The notes: a model not told the origin generated them from the letters alone. A stretch of DNA of 64,000 nt from Rhizobium albus (GCA_030160035.1 BSNO01000004.1:62001-126000); one strand, 5' to 3'. Positions 22,256-32,003 are shown, counted from the stretch's first letter. Numbers and translations: made by a program.

Positions 22256-22735
22256 ATGTCTCAGCGTTTGCGAATTCTGTCAGCGGCATTGGCAGCGGTT
22301 CTCGCATTTGCAGCAACGCCGGCGACGATCGCGCATGCGCAATCCGATCTCGCCAGCCCGCAAGGGTTGAATAGCCGCTTCAACCCCGATCTCAGCCGAA
22401 GCCGCAGTCACGATCGTGACCACCGATATGGCCGCCGCGACGGCGACCGCGACTATCATCGGCGCTGGGGCGAACGCGACCGCTCGCACCGTGCCGACAG
22501 AGACCGCCGTGACCGGTACGGTTCGTCGCCGCGCGGCGGCACGTTTACTGGCAACGTTTCCGGTTACCGGGATCGCGGCAACGGCAATTACTACTACATC
22601 GACCGTCGCGACACGGATCGCTCCCGGCTTGAGAGCCTCGAACCTCTGTCGGCCGGTCCCAAGGTCGTGAGCCCGGCAAGCGGCAACTCGGCCTGTTCGG
22701 ACGAAGCCGGCGTCTGTGTGATCCGACCACAGTGA
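22256..22735 (+). CDS. Secreted Arg/Asp/Tyr-rich protein of unknown function
   Basis: A 159-aa hypothetical protein. A clear signal peptide (about 1-27, ending AHAQ) precedes a highly charged stretch (about 45-85) rich in alternating Arg, Asp, His and Tyr, then a Gly/Tyr-containing part and a C-terminal pair of cysteines (SACSDEAGVCVI). The start has GAGGAG 7 nt upstream; 46 further codons upstream are open but lack support. The charged part looks disordered. No family recognised; secretion is the only firm prediction. Confidence 0.6.
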   Translation: MSQRLRILSAALAAVLAFAATPATIAHAQSDLASPQGLNSRFNPDLSRSRSHDRDHRYGRRDGDRDYHRRWGERDRSHRADRDRRDRYGSSPRGGTFTGNVSGYRDRGNGNYYYIDRRDTDRSRLESLEPLSAGPKVVSPASGNSACSDEAGVCVIRPQ

Positions 22736-22855
22736 GCCGGCGCGCGGCGGGTCGCTCTGACTAAACCGTGATGAGCTGCCGCGCCGTCGTTGCGAAGTGG
22801 CCTTGAATTCGTCCCGTTTCGGCAGAGACTGGGCACCCATTATCGTCGGGGTTGG

Positions 22856-24220
22856 ATGTTGATGTCAGGTGCTTTGGTCACACAGCTGCGAGATTCGCTC
22901 GGCAAGCTGGAAACGATGACGCGGTTCGCGCTGGCGACATTGGCGCTGGCCAGCGGCGTCTACACCTATCTCGGCGTGCGTGGCCTTCTGGATGGAACGG
23001 CCACCATCGTCTTCTTTGCCGCCATCATCTACTCCGCGGCCGTGTCCGTCGGCATCTACGCCTTCTGGACCTATTTGATGCGGCTCTTTCCGCATGTGGC
23101 GAGCGCATCGGCACGCGCAGCTCTTCTCGGCGTGATGGCGCTCGGCAGCGTGATGATCATCGCGATGTCGTCCTGGTTGAACGCGGCCGCTCTGGCCGGT
23201 TCGGCGGCGCTCGAGCAGCACCTCGCCGTCACCCTCCAGGACTATACATCCGACCTTGATCGCGCTCACGAAAATGCCCTCGCGGCGCAGAGTCTTTTGC
23301 CCGACATCCAGCTCGCCTCCGAACGCTTTGCCCGTCTGGCCGGGCAGGAACGCGAAAGCGGAGCGCTCACCGGCACATCCGGATCCGGAAGCGTCGTTCA
23401 ACTTCTGAGCCAGATGTCGAGCCAGCTCCGTGAACTTGAAGGCAGCATCGCGTCGTCGCGCGAGGAGGCGCAGACGCTGTTCGAAACCGGGCAGCAGCAT
23501 CTCGTTGCCATGCGCAGCCTGGTGTCCGCCAGCGGCGCGATCGAGCCGCGTGCCGATTCGTTTGCGGAAAACGCGGTCATGCTGGCCGGCGTGATTTCCG
23601 CCATGGAGCAAACGTCGGTCGCGCCCTCCGTCAAACGTGCGGCAGAAGATCTCTCCCTGGGCTTCATCGCACCGATCGCCGACGGCCGGGATCTCGGCCT
23701 TGTCGATCGCCAGGACCGTGTGATGGGCTCCATTCAGGAGTCCGTCGCCGCCCAGTCGCTCGTTCTGTCGCAGGCCGCCGACGACATCCTGGCGCGCGAG
23801 CCTGTCGCCGAACGCCGCTTCGTGCCGATGTCGAGCGCGGAAGCCGTGCTGCGCTACGCCGGCGATTTCATTCCAAGCTGGGCCGGTGCGATCTCGATCG
23901 ACCTGTTGCCATCCGTGCTCGTTCTCATGCTCGCGGTCGCCCATGCCGTCCTGCGCGATGCGGAGCGGCGCCTGCCCTATGCGGAGCGCGTCAGCGCGGC
24001 GGATCTGATCGCCGCAATGGAAGTGCACAGGGCGCTTTCAGCCATTCCGTCGGCCCCGGAACCGGAAGCCGACCAGGAGGAAAACGTGCCGGCGCCAGCA
24101 GCCGCACGCGAGGTGACAGAGCGCCCCGAGGCCCAGACCGGTGCACCGTCGCGGGTGAGCGACAAGATCATGCCGATCGTGCAGGCCGCAAATCCCCGCA
24201 CCCGCAAGGAAGGCAGCTGA
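22856..24220 (+). CDS. Multi-pass membrane protein of unknown function
   Basis: About 454 aa. Three membrane segments near the N-terminus (about 23-45, 50-75, 84-110), a long hydrophilic region (about 115-345) rich in Gln, Ser and Glu with helical, coiled-coil-like character, a fourth membrane segment (about 355-378), and a Pro/Glu-rich C-terminal tail. This topology would put the large domain on the outer face of the membrane. I recognise no family. The start is uncertain (22856 or 22862). The next gene begins 4 bp after its stop, so the two are probably co-translated and act together. Confidence 0.65.
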   Translation: MLMSGALVTQLRDSLGKLETMTRFALATLALASGVYTYLGVRGLLDGTATIVFFAAIIYSAAVSVGIYAFWTYLMRLFPHVASASARAALLGVMALGSVMIIAMSSWLNAAALAGSAALEQHLAVTLQDYTSDLDRAHENALAAQSLLPDIQLASERFARLAGQERESGALTGTSGSGSVVQLLSQMSSQLRELEGSIASSREEAQTLFETGQQHLVAMRSLVSASGAIEPRADSFAENAVMLAGVISAMEQTSVAPSVKRAAEDLSLGFIAPIADGRDLGLVDRQDRVMGSIQESVAAQSLVLSQAADDILAREPVAERRFVPMSSAEAVLRYAGDFIPSWAGAISIDLLPSVLVLMLAVAHAVLRDAERRLPYAERVSAADLIAAMEVHRALSAIPSAPEPEADQEENVPAPAAAREVTERPEAQTGAPSRVSDKIMPIVQAANPRTRKEGS

Positions 24221-24224
24221 CGCC

Positions 24225-25088
24225 ATGGCAGCGCCGGCGCGCCTGAGCGCGCAACTTCCCGAAAAGGACTTGGATCCGGCCAACAGCAATGACGCCAGCA
24301 GCGTGGCCCCTTCCGACAAGCCACGCCTTTCGCTGGCTGATAGGCTGGATGACGGCATCGTGCTCGGATGGGCCTTCCGGCTGATCCTGCTCGGCTCGGT
24401 CGTGGTTCTGGCGCTCGATCTCGGCGAATTGCGCGACGGTACGCCGGACGCGCCGATCTCACCGGCCTCGCGGGAAACGATGCTGCCTCCTGCGCTCAGC
24501 GATGGTGAGGCCCCGGCCCCGCCGCACCAGATCACAACCGATCCGGACATCTTGAAAAACGCGGCCAGTTTCGACCTGATCGGGGGCGGCGTGTTGCGCG
24601 TGCAGGGAGCGATCGACCCGGGTGCAGCCGCGCGCTTCGAGACAGAAGTTGCTGCCCGCGGCGAGTATGTGACGACGATCGTCCTCAATTCGCCCGGCGG
24701 CTCGGTCGATGACGCGTTGCGGATGTCTCAGATCATCCGCGACAATGAATTCTCGACACGCGTCGAAAGCGGCGATCTCTGCGCCTCGTCCTGCCCTTTG
24801 GTCATGGCCGGTGGTGTGGAGCGGAGCGCAGGGCCTGAAGCGGTCATTGGGGTCCATCAGGTCTATGGCGTCAGCGACGGTGCCGTCTCTTCAGCCGAGG
24901 CCATGTCGCGCGCCCAGAACGTAACGGCACGCGTCAGCCGCCATCTCGCAGCGATGGGCATCGACCAGGGCCTTTGGCTTCATGCCCTGGATACACCGCC
25001 CGACCGGCTCTATTATCTGAGCCCGGAGGAACTTCTGGAATACGACCTGGTCACAGCAACGGCCACCGCCGAGGCGATCGATCACTGA
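24225..25088 (+). CDS. ClpP-like (COG3904-type) membrane-tethered protease homologue
   Basis: A 287-aa protein with a disordered N-terminus, one membrane segment (about 46-66) and a C-terminal ClpP/crotonase-fold domain. It resembles SppA/ClpP proteins in NSPGGSVDDAL (155-165), the candidate nucleophile Ser in CASSCPLVMAGG (188-189) and the His in IGVHQVYG (H211). The domain should face the periplasm. Activity is inferred, not shown. It is coupled to the upstream membrane protein, and its stop codon directly abuts the stop of the convergent diguanylate cyclase gene. Confidence 0.72.
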   Translation: MAAPARLSAQLPEKDLDPANSNDASSVAPSDKPRLSLADRLDDGIVLGWAFRLILLGSVVVLALDLGELRDGTPDAPISPASRETMLPPALSDGEAPAPPHQITTDPDILKNAASFDLIGGGVLRVQGAIDPGAAARFETEVAARGEYVTTIVLNSPGGSVDDALRMSQIIRDNEFSTRVESGDLCASSCPLVMAGGVERSAGPEAVIGVHQVYGVSDGAVSSAEAMSRAQNVTARVSRHLAAMGIDQGLWLHALDTPPDRLYYLSPEELLEYDLVTATATAEAIDH

Positions 25089-26339
25089 TCAGCCCTGCGT
25101 CCGGCCGACGACGCGAAAGCTCCGCCTCTTCTGCAGAGCGTCGGGCTCCACTGCCCCGCCAACCGTTGCGTCTTGATCCTCGATGTCTGGTCGCGCAAAG
25201 CGAACACAGTTGCGCCCAGCGCTCTTGGCTTCATAAAGCGCCTTGTCGACGCGCGAGAACGCAGCCTCGAACGCTTCTGCGGGTCGCATCTCCGTGACCC
25301 CGAAACTTGCCGTGCAACGGCGCGCGGAACGTCCGCCCGTCGCATCCAGCGATTCGAACGTCGACCGCAGCTGCTCCGCAAAAAGCCGTGCCGTTCCCTC
25401 GTCGCAGCGCGACAGGAGAATGCAGAACTCTTCGCCTCCGATCCGGCCCACGACGTCGCCAGGCCGCCGGAAGCTTTCCAGCAGGGCTCCGAACTGTGCG
25501 ATGACGAGATCGCCGACCTGGTGGCCGAACGTGTCGTTGACCAGCTTGAAATGATCGAGGTCGCACAGGATCAGCGCCTTCGGCGTGCGCTCTCGGTCCG
25601 CTTGCCAGAGGCTGCGCGACACCTCCCGGTGAAAGGCGTCGCGGGTCAGCGCGCCCGACAGGCGATCGATGTCAGAGCGCTTCTGGATGGTGCCGAGGAT
25701 ATCGGCCATCGTGCGAAGTCCAAGCGCGAAAGCCAGCAGAATGGTCACGATCGCCATCATGGTCTGGCTGACCATTGCGTAGTCGGTCGCAAGATAATCC
25801 TGCGCGACGCCGCCGTTTCCCCCGAGCAAGACCATGATCGGTGGTTTCATCAGGAAGTTCAGCGCAAAAAGCAGCATCGCCGCCAAGAGAGTGCGATCGA
25901 GCGCGTTGCGGTCCATGCCTCTCCACACGGCGAAAACCCCAACAAGAGCGATGGCGCTATAGGACCCCTGGTAGACAAAGGCGCGCAGAAGTGAACTGCG
26001 CGGGAGTTCGGAGATGAGGGCGTAGCTGACAATGGCCGCCATGAAGACGATGGTCATCGGTAGCACCGGCACACGGCGCAAATAGCGCAGCCACAACCCG
26101 ATGGAGATGCAGGAAAGGCAGACCGCGAAACAGGCATAGATCGCAAAGCGGGCGATCGCCGTGTATTCCAGCGGTGGCATCGAATACTCGATCAGACCGG
26201 ACGCGACGCCGGCAATACAGGCCGCAAACCACCACAATGCTGGCTTCTGATTGCGATCGAACAGCCCGAAGGCGAGAAACGAGACCATGATGGCGACGCC
26301 GAGCGCGACATTGATGGCCAGAAGTAGAGACGCGCCCAA
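25089..26339 (-). CDS. Membrane-bound diguanylate cyclase (GGDEF)
   Basis: A 416-aa protein with six or seven membrane segments over the first 210 residues and a GGDEF domain after it. The active site is GGEEF (301-305), the metal-binding Asp lies in CDLDHFK, and an RxxD inhibitory site (RPGD, 292-295) is exactly five residues before it, so feedback inhibition by cyclic-di-GMP is likely. Only a TTG start (with GGGGAATGAG upstream) keeps the full first membrane segment. No EAL domain. The membrane part is a possible sensor with no ligand known. Confidence 0.87.
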   Translation of the reverse strand: MGASLLLAINVALGVAIMVSFLAFGLFDRNQKPALWWFAACIAGVASGLIEYSMPPLEYTAIARFAIYACFAVCLSCISIGLWLRYLRRVPVLPMTIVFMAAIVSYALISELPRSSLLRAFVYQGSYSAIALVGVFAVWRGMDRNALDRTLLAAMLLFALNFLMKPPIMVLLGGNGGVAQDYLATDYAMVSQTMMAIVTILLAFALGLRTMADILGTIQKRSDIDRLSGALTRDAFHREVSRSLWQADRERTPKALILCDLDHFKLVNDTFGHQVGDLVIAQFGALLESFRRPGDVVGRIGGEEFCILLSRCDEGTARLFAEQLRSTFESLDATGGRSARRCTASFGVTEMRPAEAFEAAFSRVDKALYEAKSAGRNCVRFARPDIEDQDATVGGAVEPDALQKRRSFRVVGRTQG

Positions 26340-26404
26340 AAACTCATTCCCCGAGTGAATGACGCGAAGCTTACGCCCGTCAGGCTAAGGCGAAGTAAAC
26401 GCCA

Positions 26405-26440
26405 ACATCCGCGACCCGTCTCAGAACGGGCCGCGGATGT
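26405..26440 (-). terminator. Terminator-like hairpin after leuC
   Basis: A long stem: 26405-26413 pairs with 26432-26440, continued through a G-U pair by 26415-26419 with 26426-26430, around a 6-nt loop. It begins 5 bp after the leuC stop; the following minus-strand bases are T-rich but not a pure T run. Confidence 0.65.
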
Positions 26441-26445
26441 CGAAT

Positions 26446-27855
26446 TCAGTTCCAGTCGCGGATGTCGACGAAGTGGCCTGCGATCGCCGCCGCTGCTGCC
26501 ATGGCCGGCGAAACGAGGTGGGTCCGGCCCTTGAAGCCCTGGCGGCCTTCGAAATTCCGGTTCGAGGTGGACGCGCACCGCTCGCCGGGCTTCAGCCGGT
26601 CATCGTTCATCGCAAGGCACATGGAGCAGCCGGGCTCGCGCCACTCGAAGCCTGCGTCGAGGAAGATCTTGTCGAGGCCTTCCTGCTCTGCCTGCTGTTT
26701 GACGAGGCCGGATCCCGGCACGACCATGGCTTCAACGGTGCTGGCGACCTTGCGGCCTTCAACGACCTTTGCGGCTGCGCGCAGATCTTCGATGCGGCCG
26801 TTGGTGCACGATCCGATGAACACGCGGTCGAGCTTGATACCGGTGATCTTGGTGCCCGGCGTCAGGCCCATATATTCCAGTGCGCGCCACTTGGAGATGC
26901 GCTTGTTCTCGTCCTCGATCTCGTCGGGGTTCGGCACCGCACCGGTCACCGAGATGACGTCTTCGGGCGAGGAACCCCAAGAGACGATCGGCGGCAGGCT
27001 GGCCGCATCGAGCGTGACGACGCGATCGAAATGGGCGCCTTCATCGGTCTTCAGCGTCTTCCAGTACTCAAGCGCCATGTCCCAGGCCATGCCCTTGGGC
27101 GAGCGCGGGCGATCCTTGATATAGGCGAAGGTCTTCTCGTCCGGCGCGATGAGGCCGGCGCGGGCGCCACCTTCGATCGTCATGTTGCAGACGGTCATGC
27201 GGCCTTCCATGGAGAGCGAGCGGATCGCTTCGCCGGCAAACTCGATGACGTGGCCCGTGCCGCCGGCGGTGCCGATCTCGCCGATGATGGCAAGGATGAT
27301 GTCCTTCGCCGTCACGCCCTCGGGCAATTGCCCGTCGACGCGCACCAGCATGTTCTTGGCCTTTTTTTGGATCAGCGTCTGTGTAGCGAGCACATGCTCG
27401 ACTTCCGACGTGCCGATGCCGTGCGCCAGCGCACCGAAAGCACCATGGGTGGAGGTGTGGCTGTCGCCGCAGACGATGGTCGTGCCGGGCAGCGTGAAGC
27501 CCTGCTCGGGGCCGACGATATGCACGATGCCCTGGCGGATGTCGGCGGCATCATAATACTCGACGCCGAAATCGGCCGCGTTTTTGGCAAGCGCCTCCAC
27601 CTGGATGCGGCTTTCCTCGTTCTTGATGCCGAGCGCGCGGTCCGGCGTGGTCGGCACGTTGTGGTCGACGACGGCCAGCGTCTTTTCCGGCTGGCGCACC
27701 TTGCGGCCAGTCATGCGAAGGCCTTCGAAAGCCTGCGGGCTCGTCACTTCGTGGACGAGGTGGCGGTCGATATAGAGCAGGCAGGTGCCATCGGGCTGTT
27801 CGTCGACCAGATGGTCGTTCCAGATCTTGTCATAAAGCGTCGTGGGCTTGGACAT
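26446..27855 (-). CDS. leuC: 3-isopropylmalate dehydratase large subunit
   Basis: A 469-aa [4Fe-4S] aconitase-family enzyme of leucine biosynthesis that isomerises 2- to 3-isopropylmalate with LeuD. Seen: [20 protein letters not shown], the cluster ligands in [12 protein letters not shown] and [11 protein letters not shown]. The start [12 protein letters not shown] at 27855 gives the family's normal length; an ATG three codons earlier is possible. leuD is not in the window. A strong hairpin follows. Confidence 0.96.
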   Translation of the reverse strand: MSKPTTLYDKIWNDHLVDEQPDGTCLLYIDRHLVHEVTSPQAFEGLRMTGRKVRQPEKTLAVVDHNVPTTPDRALGIKNEESRIQVEALAKNAADFGVEYYDAADIRQGIVHIVGPEQGFTLPGTTIVCGDSHTSTHGAFGALAHGIGTSEVEHVLATQTLIQKKAKNMLVRVDGQLPEGVTAKDIILAIIGEIGTAGGTGHVIEFAGEAIRSLSMEGRMTVCNMTIEGGARAGLIAPDEKTFAYIKDRPRSPKGMAWDMALEYWKTLKTDEGAHFDRVVTLDAASLPPIVSWGSSPEDVISVTGAVPNPDEIEDENKRISKWRALEYMGLTPGTKITGIKLDRVFIGSCTNGRIEDLRAAAKVVEGRKVASTVEAMVVPGSGLVKQQAEQEGLDKIFLDAGFEWREPGCSMCLAMNDDRLKPGERCASTSNRNFEGRQGFKGRTHLVSPAMAAAAAIAGHFVDIRDWN

Positions 27856-27924
27856 GGTGTTCATCCGTCAAAACTGAAAAAGGGGATGGGCAGCATTGCG
27901 CCGTAAAACCGGCGGCGACTGGAA

Positions 27925-28077
27925 TCAGCCGATATCGCTGCCGTCGGCGCCGGTCAGCCGCGCATGAAAGCGGCCGGGCAGACGCTTGTGATCGTGCAGA
28001 GGCGCGAAGCTGAGCGTCGTCGGAAAACGCATTTTCCCACTAAAGCGCTCTGTCGTCTCTGGCCGATCGAAATTCAT
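27925..28077 (-). CDS. Possible small ORF (50 aa), unknown
   Basis: An open frame of 50 codons from ATG in the 257-bp gap between the ABC permease and leuC. The product begins MNFDRPETTERFSG and is basic and His/Arg-containing with no membrane segment. There is no good ribosome-binding site and I recognise no homologue. It could equally be part of the leuC leader. Confidence 0.2.
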   Translation of the reverse strand: MNFDRPETTERFSGKMRFPTTLSFAPLHDHKRLPGRFHARLTGADGSDIG

Positions 28078-28112
28078 GCGCCGCTCATACCAATCTTCGG
28101 CGGATGAGGCAA

Positions 28113-28967
28113 TCAGTGGGGCTTCGAACGCCAGCCGCCGCGCCGATCCTCCGGCTGGCCCGTCGAGCGGCGCAACCGCCGCTCCAGCGCCCTCAGAGCG
28201 ATCGAAAGGCCGACCGTCAGCAAGAGATAGAGATAGGCTACGATCGAATAGGTCTCGAAGAAGCGAAACGATCCTGAGGCGTAGACCTTGCCCATCTGCG
28301 TGAGATCAGCGACGCCGAGCACCGAAACAAGCGAAGAATCCTTGACCATCGCCACGAAGTCGTTGCCGAGCGGCGGAAGGATGGTGCGGATCGCCTGCGG
28401 CAGGATGACAAGCCGGAACCGGTGCCAGCGACCGAGCCCAAGTGCCTTTGCCGCCTCCACCTGGCCGGGATCGACCGACTGGATGCCGGCCCGAAACACT
28501 TCCGCGATGAAGGCCGAATAACCGATCGTCAGCGCGATGATCGCGCGCCAGAGCAGCGACACGTCCCGCACCAGCAGTTCACCGACAAGCCCGGCTTCCC
28601 TGAGCGGTGTCGTCACGGCATTCCAGGCAACGACGAAAGCCGGCGCGCCGACGAAGGCGATGTAGAACAGCAGTACCAGAACCGGCACGCCCCGGATGAT
28701 CTCGACATAGAACCGCGAGATCTGGCGCAGCGCGACCGATCCGGACAGCGCCATGAGCGCAAGTCCGAGCCCGAGCAGCGTCGCCAGCGCAAACGCCACG
28801 ATCGTCACGAAGATGGTGATCCAGAGCCCGCGCGAGACGATCGTCAGAACTTGCGAGTAGAGATCGTTCGACGCGATCAGCACCGCAATGGCGATGGCGA
28901 GCGCACCTGCTGCAACCAGCCAGTACGGAAAATCCTTGTCGCCCGCCGGCGCTCCGCCATGGGCCAT
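28113..28967 (-). CDS. Polar amino-acid ABC transporter permease
   Basis: A 284-aa HisM/GlnP-type permease. About six membrane segments; the EAA-type loop that contacts the ATPase is EAAKALGLGRWHRFRLVILP, in the family's usual place. FYVEIIRGVPVLVLLFY is the characteristic N-terminal segment. It follows the gene for a periplasmic binding protein by 53 bp and should form one importer with it. No ATPase gene is in the window, so the pair must borrow one encoded elsewhere. Confidence 0.9.
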   Translation of the reverse strand: MAHGGAPAGDKDFPYWLVAAGALAIAIAVLIASNDLYSQVLTIVSRGLWITIFVTIVAFALATLLGLGLALMALSGSVALRQISRFYVEIIRGVPVLVLLFYIAFVGAPAFVVAWNAVTTPLREAGLVGELLVRDVSLLWRAIIALTIGYSAFIAEVFRAGIQSVDPGQVEAAKALGLGRWHRFRLVILPQAIRTILPPLGNDFVAMVKDSSLVSVLGVADLTQMGKVYASGSFRFFETYSIVAYLYLLLTVGLSIALRALERRLRRSTGQPEDRRGGWRSKPH

Positions 28968-29020
28968 CAGGCAGCGCCCTGCCCGTCGCTCGGGCCGTTA
29001 CTCCAACGATGCGGCAAGTG

Positions 29021-29824
29021 TCAGTTGCCCAGTTCGTAGTCGAGGAACCACTTCGTCGTGAGCGTCTCCAGCGTGCCGTCAGCCCGCATGGACGCGATCG
29101 CCGCGTTGATCGGCGCGACGAGGTCGGAGCCTTTCGGGAAGATGAAGCCGAAATCCTCGGTGCCGAGAGGATCGCCGATGAGCTTCAGCGCGCCGTTCGA
29201 GGCATTCACATAGCCGCGGCCGGCCGTTCCATCGGTGAGAACGAGATCGACGTCACCGGTGTTCAGCGCCTGCACCGACGCGCCGAACGTCTCGAAAAGC
29301 CGGATGCGCGGGTTCTGCTCGTTGCCGTCGAGAACGTCATAAACCGCCACGTAGAACGGCGTCGTCCCGGACTGAGCGCCGACCAGCCCGTCTTCGAAAG
29401 CGGCGAAGCTCGCAGCATCCGTGAAGCGGTCTTCGTCGGCCCGCACCAGCATGAACATTTCCGAGCGCATGTAGGGATCGGAAAAATCGACGAGCTGTGC
29501 GCGTTCCTCGGTGATCGTGATCCCGGTCATGCCCATGTCGTACTGTCCGTCCGACACGGCCTGGATCATCGCATCCCAGCTGGTGTTCTGGTAGGTCACG
29601 GTCAGGTTCAGCCGCGCGGCGATCTCGGCGACGGCGTCATATTCCCAGCCGATCGCATCGCCCGACATCGGATCGACGAACTGCAGCGGCGGATAGGCGT
29701 TTTCCGTGACGACCACAATCGACCGGCCACCGAGATCGGGCAGTTCCTGCGCTTCAACGCCAAGAGGCAGAGCAAGGACAGAGGCGATGGCGGCGAGGCT
29801 GCCGATCAGTTTGGAACGGGTCAT
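29021..29824 (-). CDS. Amino-acid ABC transporter substrate-binding protein
   Basis: A 267-aa periplasmic binding protein of the SBP_bac_3 family. The signal peptide (about 1-25) ends VEAQ. The mature part has the family's opening ([12 protein letters not shown]), the helix [20 protein letters not shown] and [14 protein letters not shown]. The ligand is likely a polar amino acid but cannot be fixed. First of a two-gene unit with the permease. Confidence 0.9.
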   Translation of the reverse strand: MTRSKLIGSLAAIASVLALPLGVEAQELPDLGGRSIVVVTENAYPPLQFVDPMSGDAIGWEYDAVAEIAARLNLTVTYQNTSWDAMIQAVSDGQYDMGMTGITITEERAQLVDFSDPYMRSEMFMLVRADEDRFTDAASFAAFEDGLVGAQSGTTPFYVAVYDVLDGNEQNPRIRLFETFGASVQALNTGDVDLVLTDGTAGRGYVNASNGALKLIGDPLGTEDFGFIFPKGSDLVAPINAAIASMRADGTLETLTTKWFLDYELGN

Positions 29825-29914
29825 GGTCTTGCTCCTGAGACGGTCGATCGACGCATCCTAGCGGCGCCAAGCGGCGAAGCAAGCAACCGCTTTTCCGTGC
29901 TTTGACGCCCAAAT

Positions 29915-29943
29915 GAAAATGGCGACCGACGGCCGCCATTTTC
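29915..29943 (-). terminator. Rho-independent terminator after rplS
   Basis: A perfect 10-bp inverted repeat (29915-29924 with 29934-29943, 9-nt loop), about 27 bp past the rplS stop, with A/T-rich ends on both strands. It could serve in either direction. Confidence 0.75.
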
Positions 29944-29969
29944 GAAATCCGATCGTGTCGAACGGACGC

Positions 29970-30482
29970 TTATTCGGCTGCAGCCGGTGCGTCGTTCTTC
30001 GCTGCGTCTTCGGCGGCCTTTTCCTTGGCCAGAGCCTCGGCTGCAGCAACCTTTTCCGCTTCCAGACGTGCCTTCTCATCGGCAGCCGACTGGCGCTCGG
30101 CGTCGTTCAGCTTGCGGGCGCGCGTGCCGGTGTTCTCGACGATACGGGCCGACTTGCCGCGACGATCGCGCAGGTAATAGAGCTTGGCGCGACGGACCTT
30201 GCCGCGGCGCACGACTTCGACCGCTTCGACCAGCGGCGAATAGACCGGGAATACGCGCTCGACGCCTTCGCCGTAGGAAATCTTGCGAACCGTGAAGTTC
30301 TCATGGATGCCGCCGCCGGAGCGAGCGATGACGACGCCTTCATAGGCCTGCACGCGCGTACGCGTACCTTCCGTCACGCGCACCATGACGCGGACCGTGT
30401 CGCCGGGGGAGAATTCGGGAAGCTTGCGTGTCGCTTCGATCTTGGCTGCCTGCTCGGCTTCCAGTTCACGGATGATATCCAT
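29970..30482 (-). CDS. rplS: 50S ribosomal protein L19
   Basis: A 170-aa ribosomal protein. Residues 1-115 are a standard L19 (start [11 protein letters not shown], then [20 protein letters not shown] and [34 protein letters not shown]). A C-terminal extension of about 50 residues rich in Ala, Lys and Glu follows, as in several Rhizobiales. It lies 172 bp after trmD, a gap containing a perfect hairpin. Confidence 0.96.
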   Translation of the reverse strand: MDIIRELEAEQAAKIEATRKLPEFSPGDTVRVMVRVTEGTRTRVQAYEGVVIARSGGGIHENFTVRKISYGEGVERVFPVYSPLVEAVEVVRRGKVRRAKLYYLRDRRGKSARIVENTGTRARKLNDAERQSAADEKARLEAEKVAAAEALAKEKAAEDAAKNDAPAAAE

Positions 30483-30597
30483 GATGATGACCTTTCGTTC
30501 TTCTGAAACTGCCAGAGCGCTTGCGTGACCCTTTGTGACAGGACGCCAGGTCGTGTGCCTTTCGGCGGAAGCGATGCACGGTTCTTTGCTTGATTAT

Positions 30598-30621
30598 CGC
30601 GAAGGGATATTACCCTTCGCG
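30598..30621 (-). other. Perfect hairpin between trmD and rplS
   Basis: Arms CGCGAAGGG and CCCTTCGCG are perfectly complementary (9 bp) around a 6-nt A/T loop, 34 bp past the trmD stop. No T-tract follows on the minus strand. It may mark processing or translational control of rplS in the ribosomal operon; that is inference. Confidence 0.6.
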
Positions 30622-30654
30622 CCGGGTCGTTACACCAAGTGGCGCCGGATGTCA

Positions 30655-31356
30655 TCATTCGCCGTGGAATTTTTTCTCCGCGAGCAGGTCCGGCCGGCGC
30701 ATCTCGGTCAGCTTCTGGGCCTCCGCCCTGCGCCAGCGCGCGACGGCGCCATGATCACCCGATGTCAGCACCTCGGGAATCGCGCGACCTTCGAAGAGCT
30801 GCGGGCGCGTGTAGTGCGGATATTCCAGAAGCCCGTCTTCGAAGCTCTCGGACTGGCCGGAAAGCGCATTGCCCATCACGCCCGGAAGCAGCCGCACGAT
30901 CGCATCGAGAAGAACGAGCGCTGCCGGCTCTCCGCCGGAAAGAATATAGTCGCCGATCGAGACTTCACGCAGGCCGCGCGCCTCGATCACGCGCTGGTCC
31001 ACGCCTTCGAACCGACCGCAGACGATGACGGCGCCCGGTCCTTCGGCCAGTTCCCGCACCAAAGGTTGCCGCAACACCTCCCCGCGCGGGCTCATCAGCA
31101 GGCGCGGCCGAGGATCGCCCTCGGGAGAAGCGTGGTCTATCGCGCGCGCCAGGATGTCGGGCCGCAGCACCATGCCGGCGCCACCACCCGCCGGAGTATC
31201 ATCGACGGTGCGGTGCCGATCCTCGGCAAAATCGCGGATCTGGACCGCCTCGAGGCTCCAGTCGCCGCGCTCGAGCGCACGGCCGGCGAGAGACGTACCG
31301 AGATGCCCGGGAAACATGTCCGGGTAGAGTGTGAGGATACTGGCGTGAAACGCCAT
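30655..31356 (-). CDS. trmD: tRNA (guanine-N1-)-methyltransferase
   Basis: A 233-aa SPOUT-class enzyme that methylates G37 of tRNAs using SAM. Seen: [10 protein letters not shown] at the N-terminus, [11 protein letters not shown], the trefoil-knot segment [19 protein letters not shown] and the C-terminal YPHYTRP. The start codon overlaps the rimM stop by one base (TGATG), which implies translational coupling. Confidence 0.96.
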   Translation of the reverse strand: MAFHASILTLYPDMFPGHLGTSLAGRALERGDWSLEAVQIRDFAEDRHRTVDDTPAGGGAGMVLRPDILARAIDHASPEGDPRPRLLMSPRGEVLRQPLVRELAEGPGAVIVCGRFEGVDQRVIEARGLREVSIGDYILSGGEPAALVLLDAIVRLLPGVMGNALSGQSESFEDGLLEYPHYTRPQLFEGRAIPEVLTSGDHGAVARWRRAEAQKLTEMRRPDLLAEKKFHGE

Positions 31357-31964
31357 CAGTCCACCCCCGCGCCCTTCGGCGGACGCCGCCTGCGGCTGCC
31401 CGGATTGGAGCGGGACGCCGCCTCCTCCTCACCGCGCTCGTCTTCGCCGTCATCGACGAGCCCGGCAGCGATCGGATCGACCAGCAACCAGCCGGCATCG
31501 ACGTCCAGTTCGGGAACGGCAGCTTCAGAAAACGGGATCATGACGCTCGGACCACGCTCCGGCTTGATCTCCAGCACGATGCCGGCGCCGAAATCATGCA
31601 CGGCAATGACCGATCCATGGGCAGTACCCTCGCCGTCCTTGACGGAAAGCCCGATCAGATCGTCCTGATAGACCTCGCCATCGTCGAGCGCATCGTCCGG
31701 CAGGCTGTCCCGGTCGATGAAGAGCTCCAGCCCGTTCAGCGCCTCGGCGGCATTGCGGTCCGACACGCCTTTGATCGTCAACAGCACGATGTTCTTGGAG
31801 GGCTTTGCCTTGAGAATTTCGAACGTCCGGCCATCGGCGGCAGTCAGCGGACCGTAATCTCCGACCGCGGACGGGTCCCCGGTGAAGGCTTGCGCGCGCA
31901 CTTCGCCCTTGATGCCGTGCGCCCCGCCGATCCGTGCCATCAGCAGCATCTGCTTGGAATTCAT
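31356..31964 (-). CDS. rimM: Ribosome maturation factor RimM
   Basis: A 202-aa assembly factor for the 30S head that binds S19. N-terminal RimM domain ([19 protein letters not shown]), then a PRC-barrel domain ([19 protein letters not shown]). The last 30 residues form a charged Glu/Arg tail not found in E. coli RimM. The start at 31964 is chosen because the further 23 in-frame codons run through a perfect 12-bp hairpin; AGAGGA lies 9 nt or more upstream. Confidence 0.93.
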   Translation of the reverse strand: MNSKQMLLMARIGGAHGIKGEVRAQAFTGDPSAVGDYGPLTAADGRTFEILKAKPSKNIVLLTIKGVSDRNAAEALNGLELFIDRDSLPDDALDDGEVYQDDLIGLSVKDGEGTAHGSVIAVHDFGAGIVLEIKPERGPSVMIPFSEAAVPELDVDAGWLLVDPIAAGLVDDGEDERGEEEAASRSNPGSRRRRPPKGAGVD

Positions 31965-32003
31965 GTCGCCGAAGTCCTCTGTCCGCGTCATCTCATCATA
32001 CAC

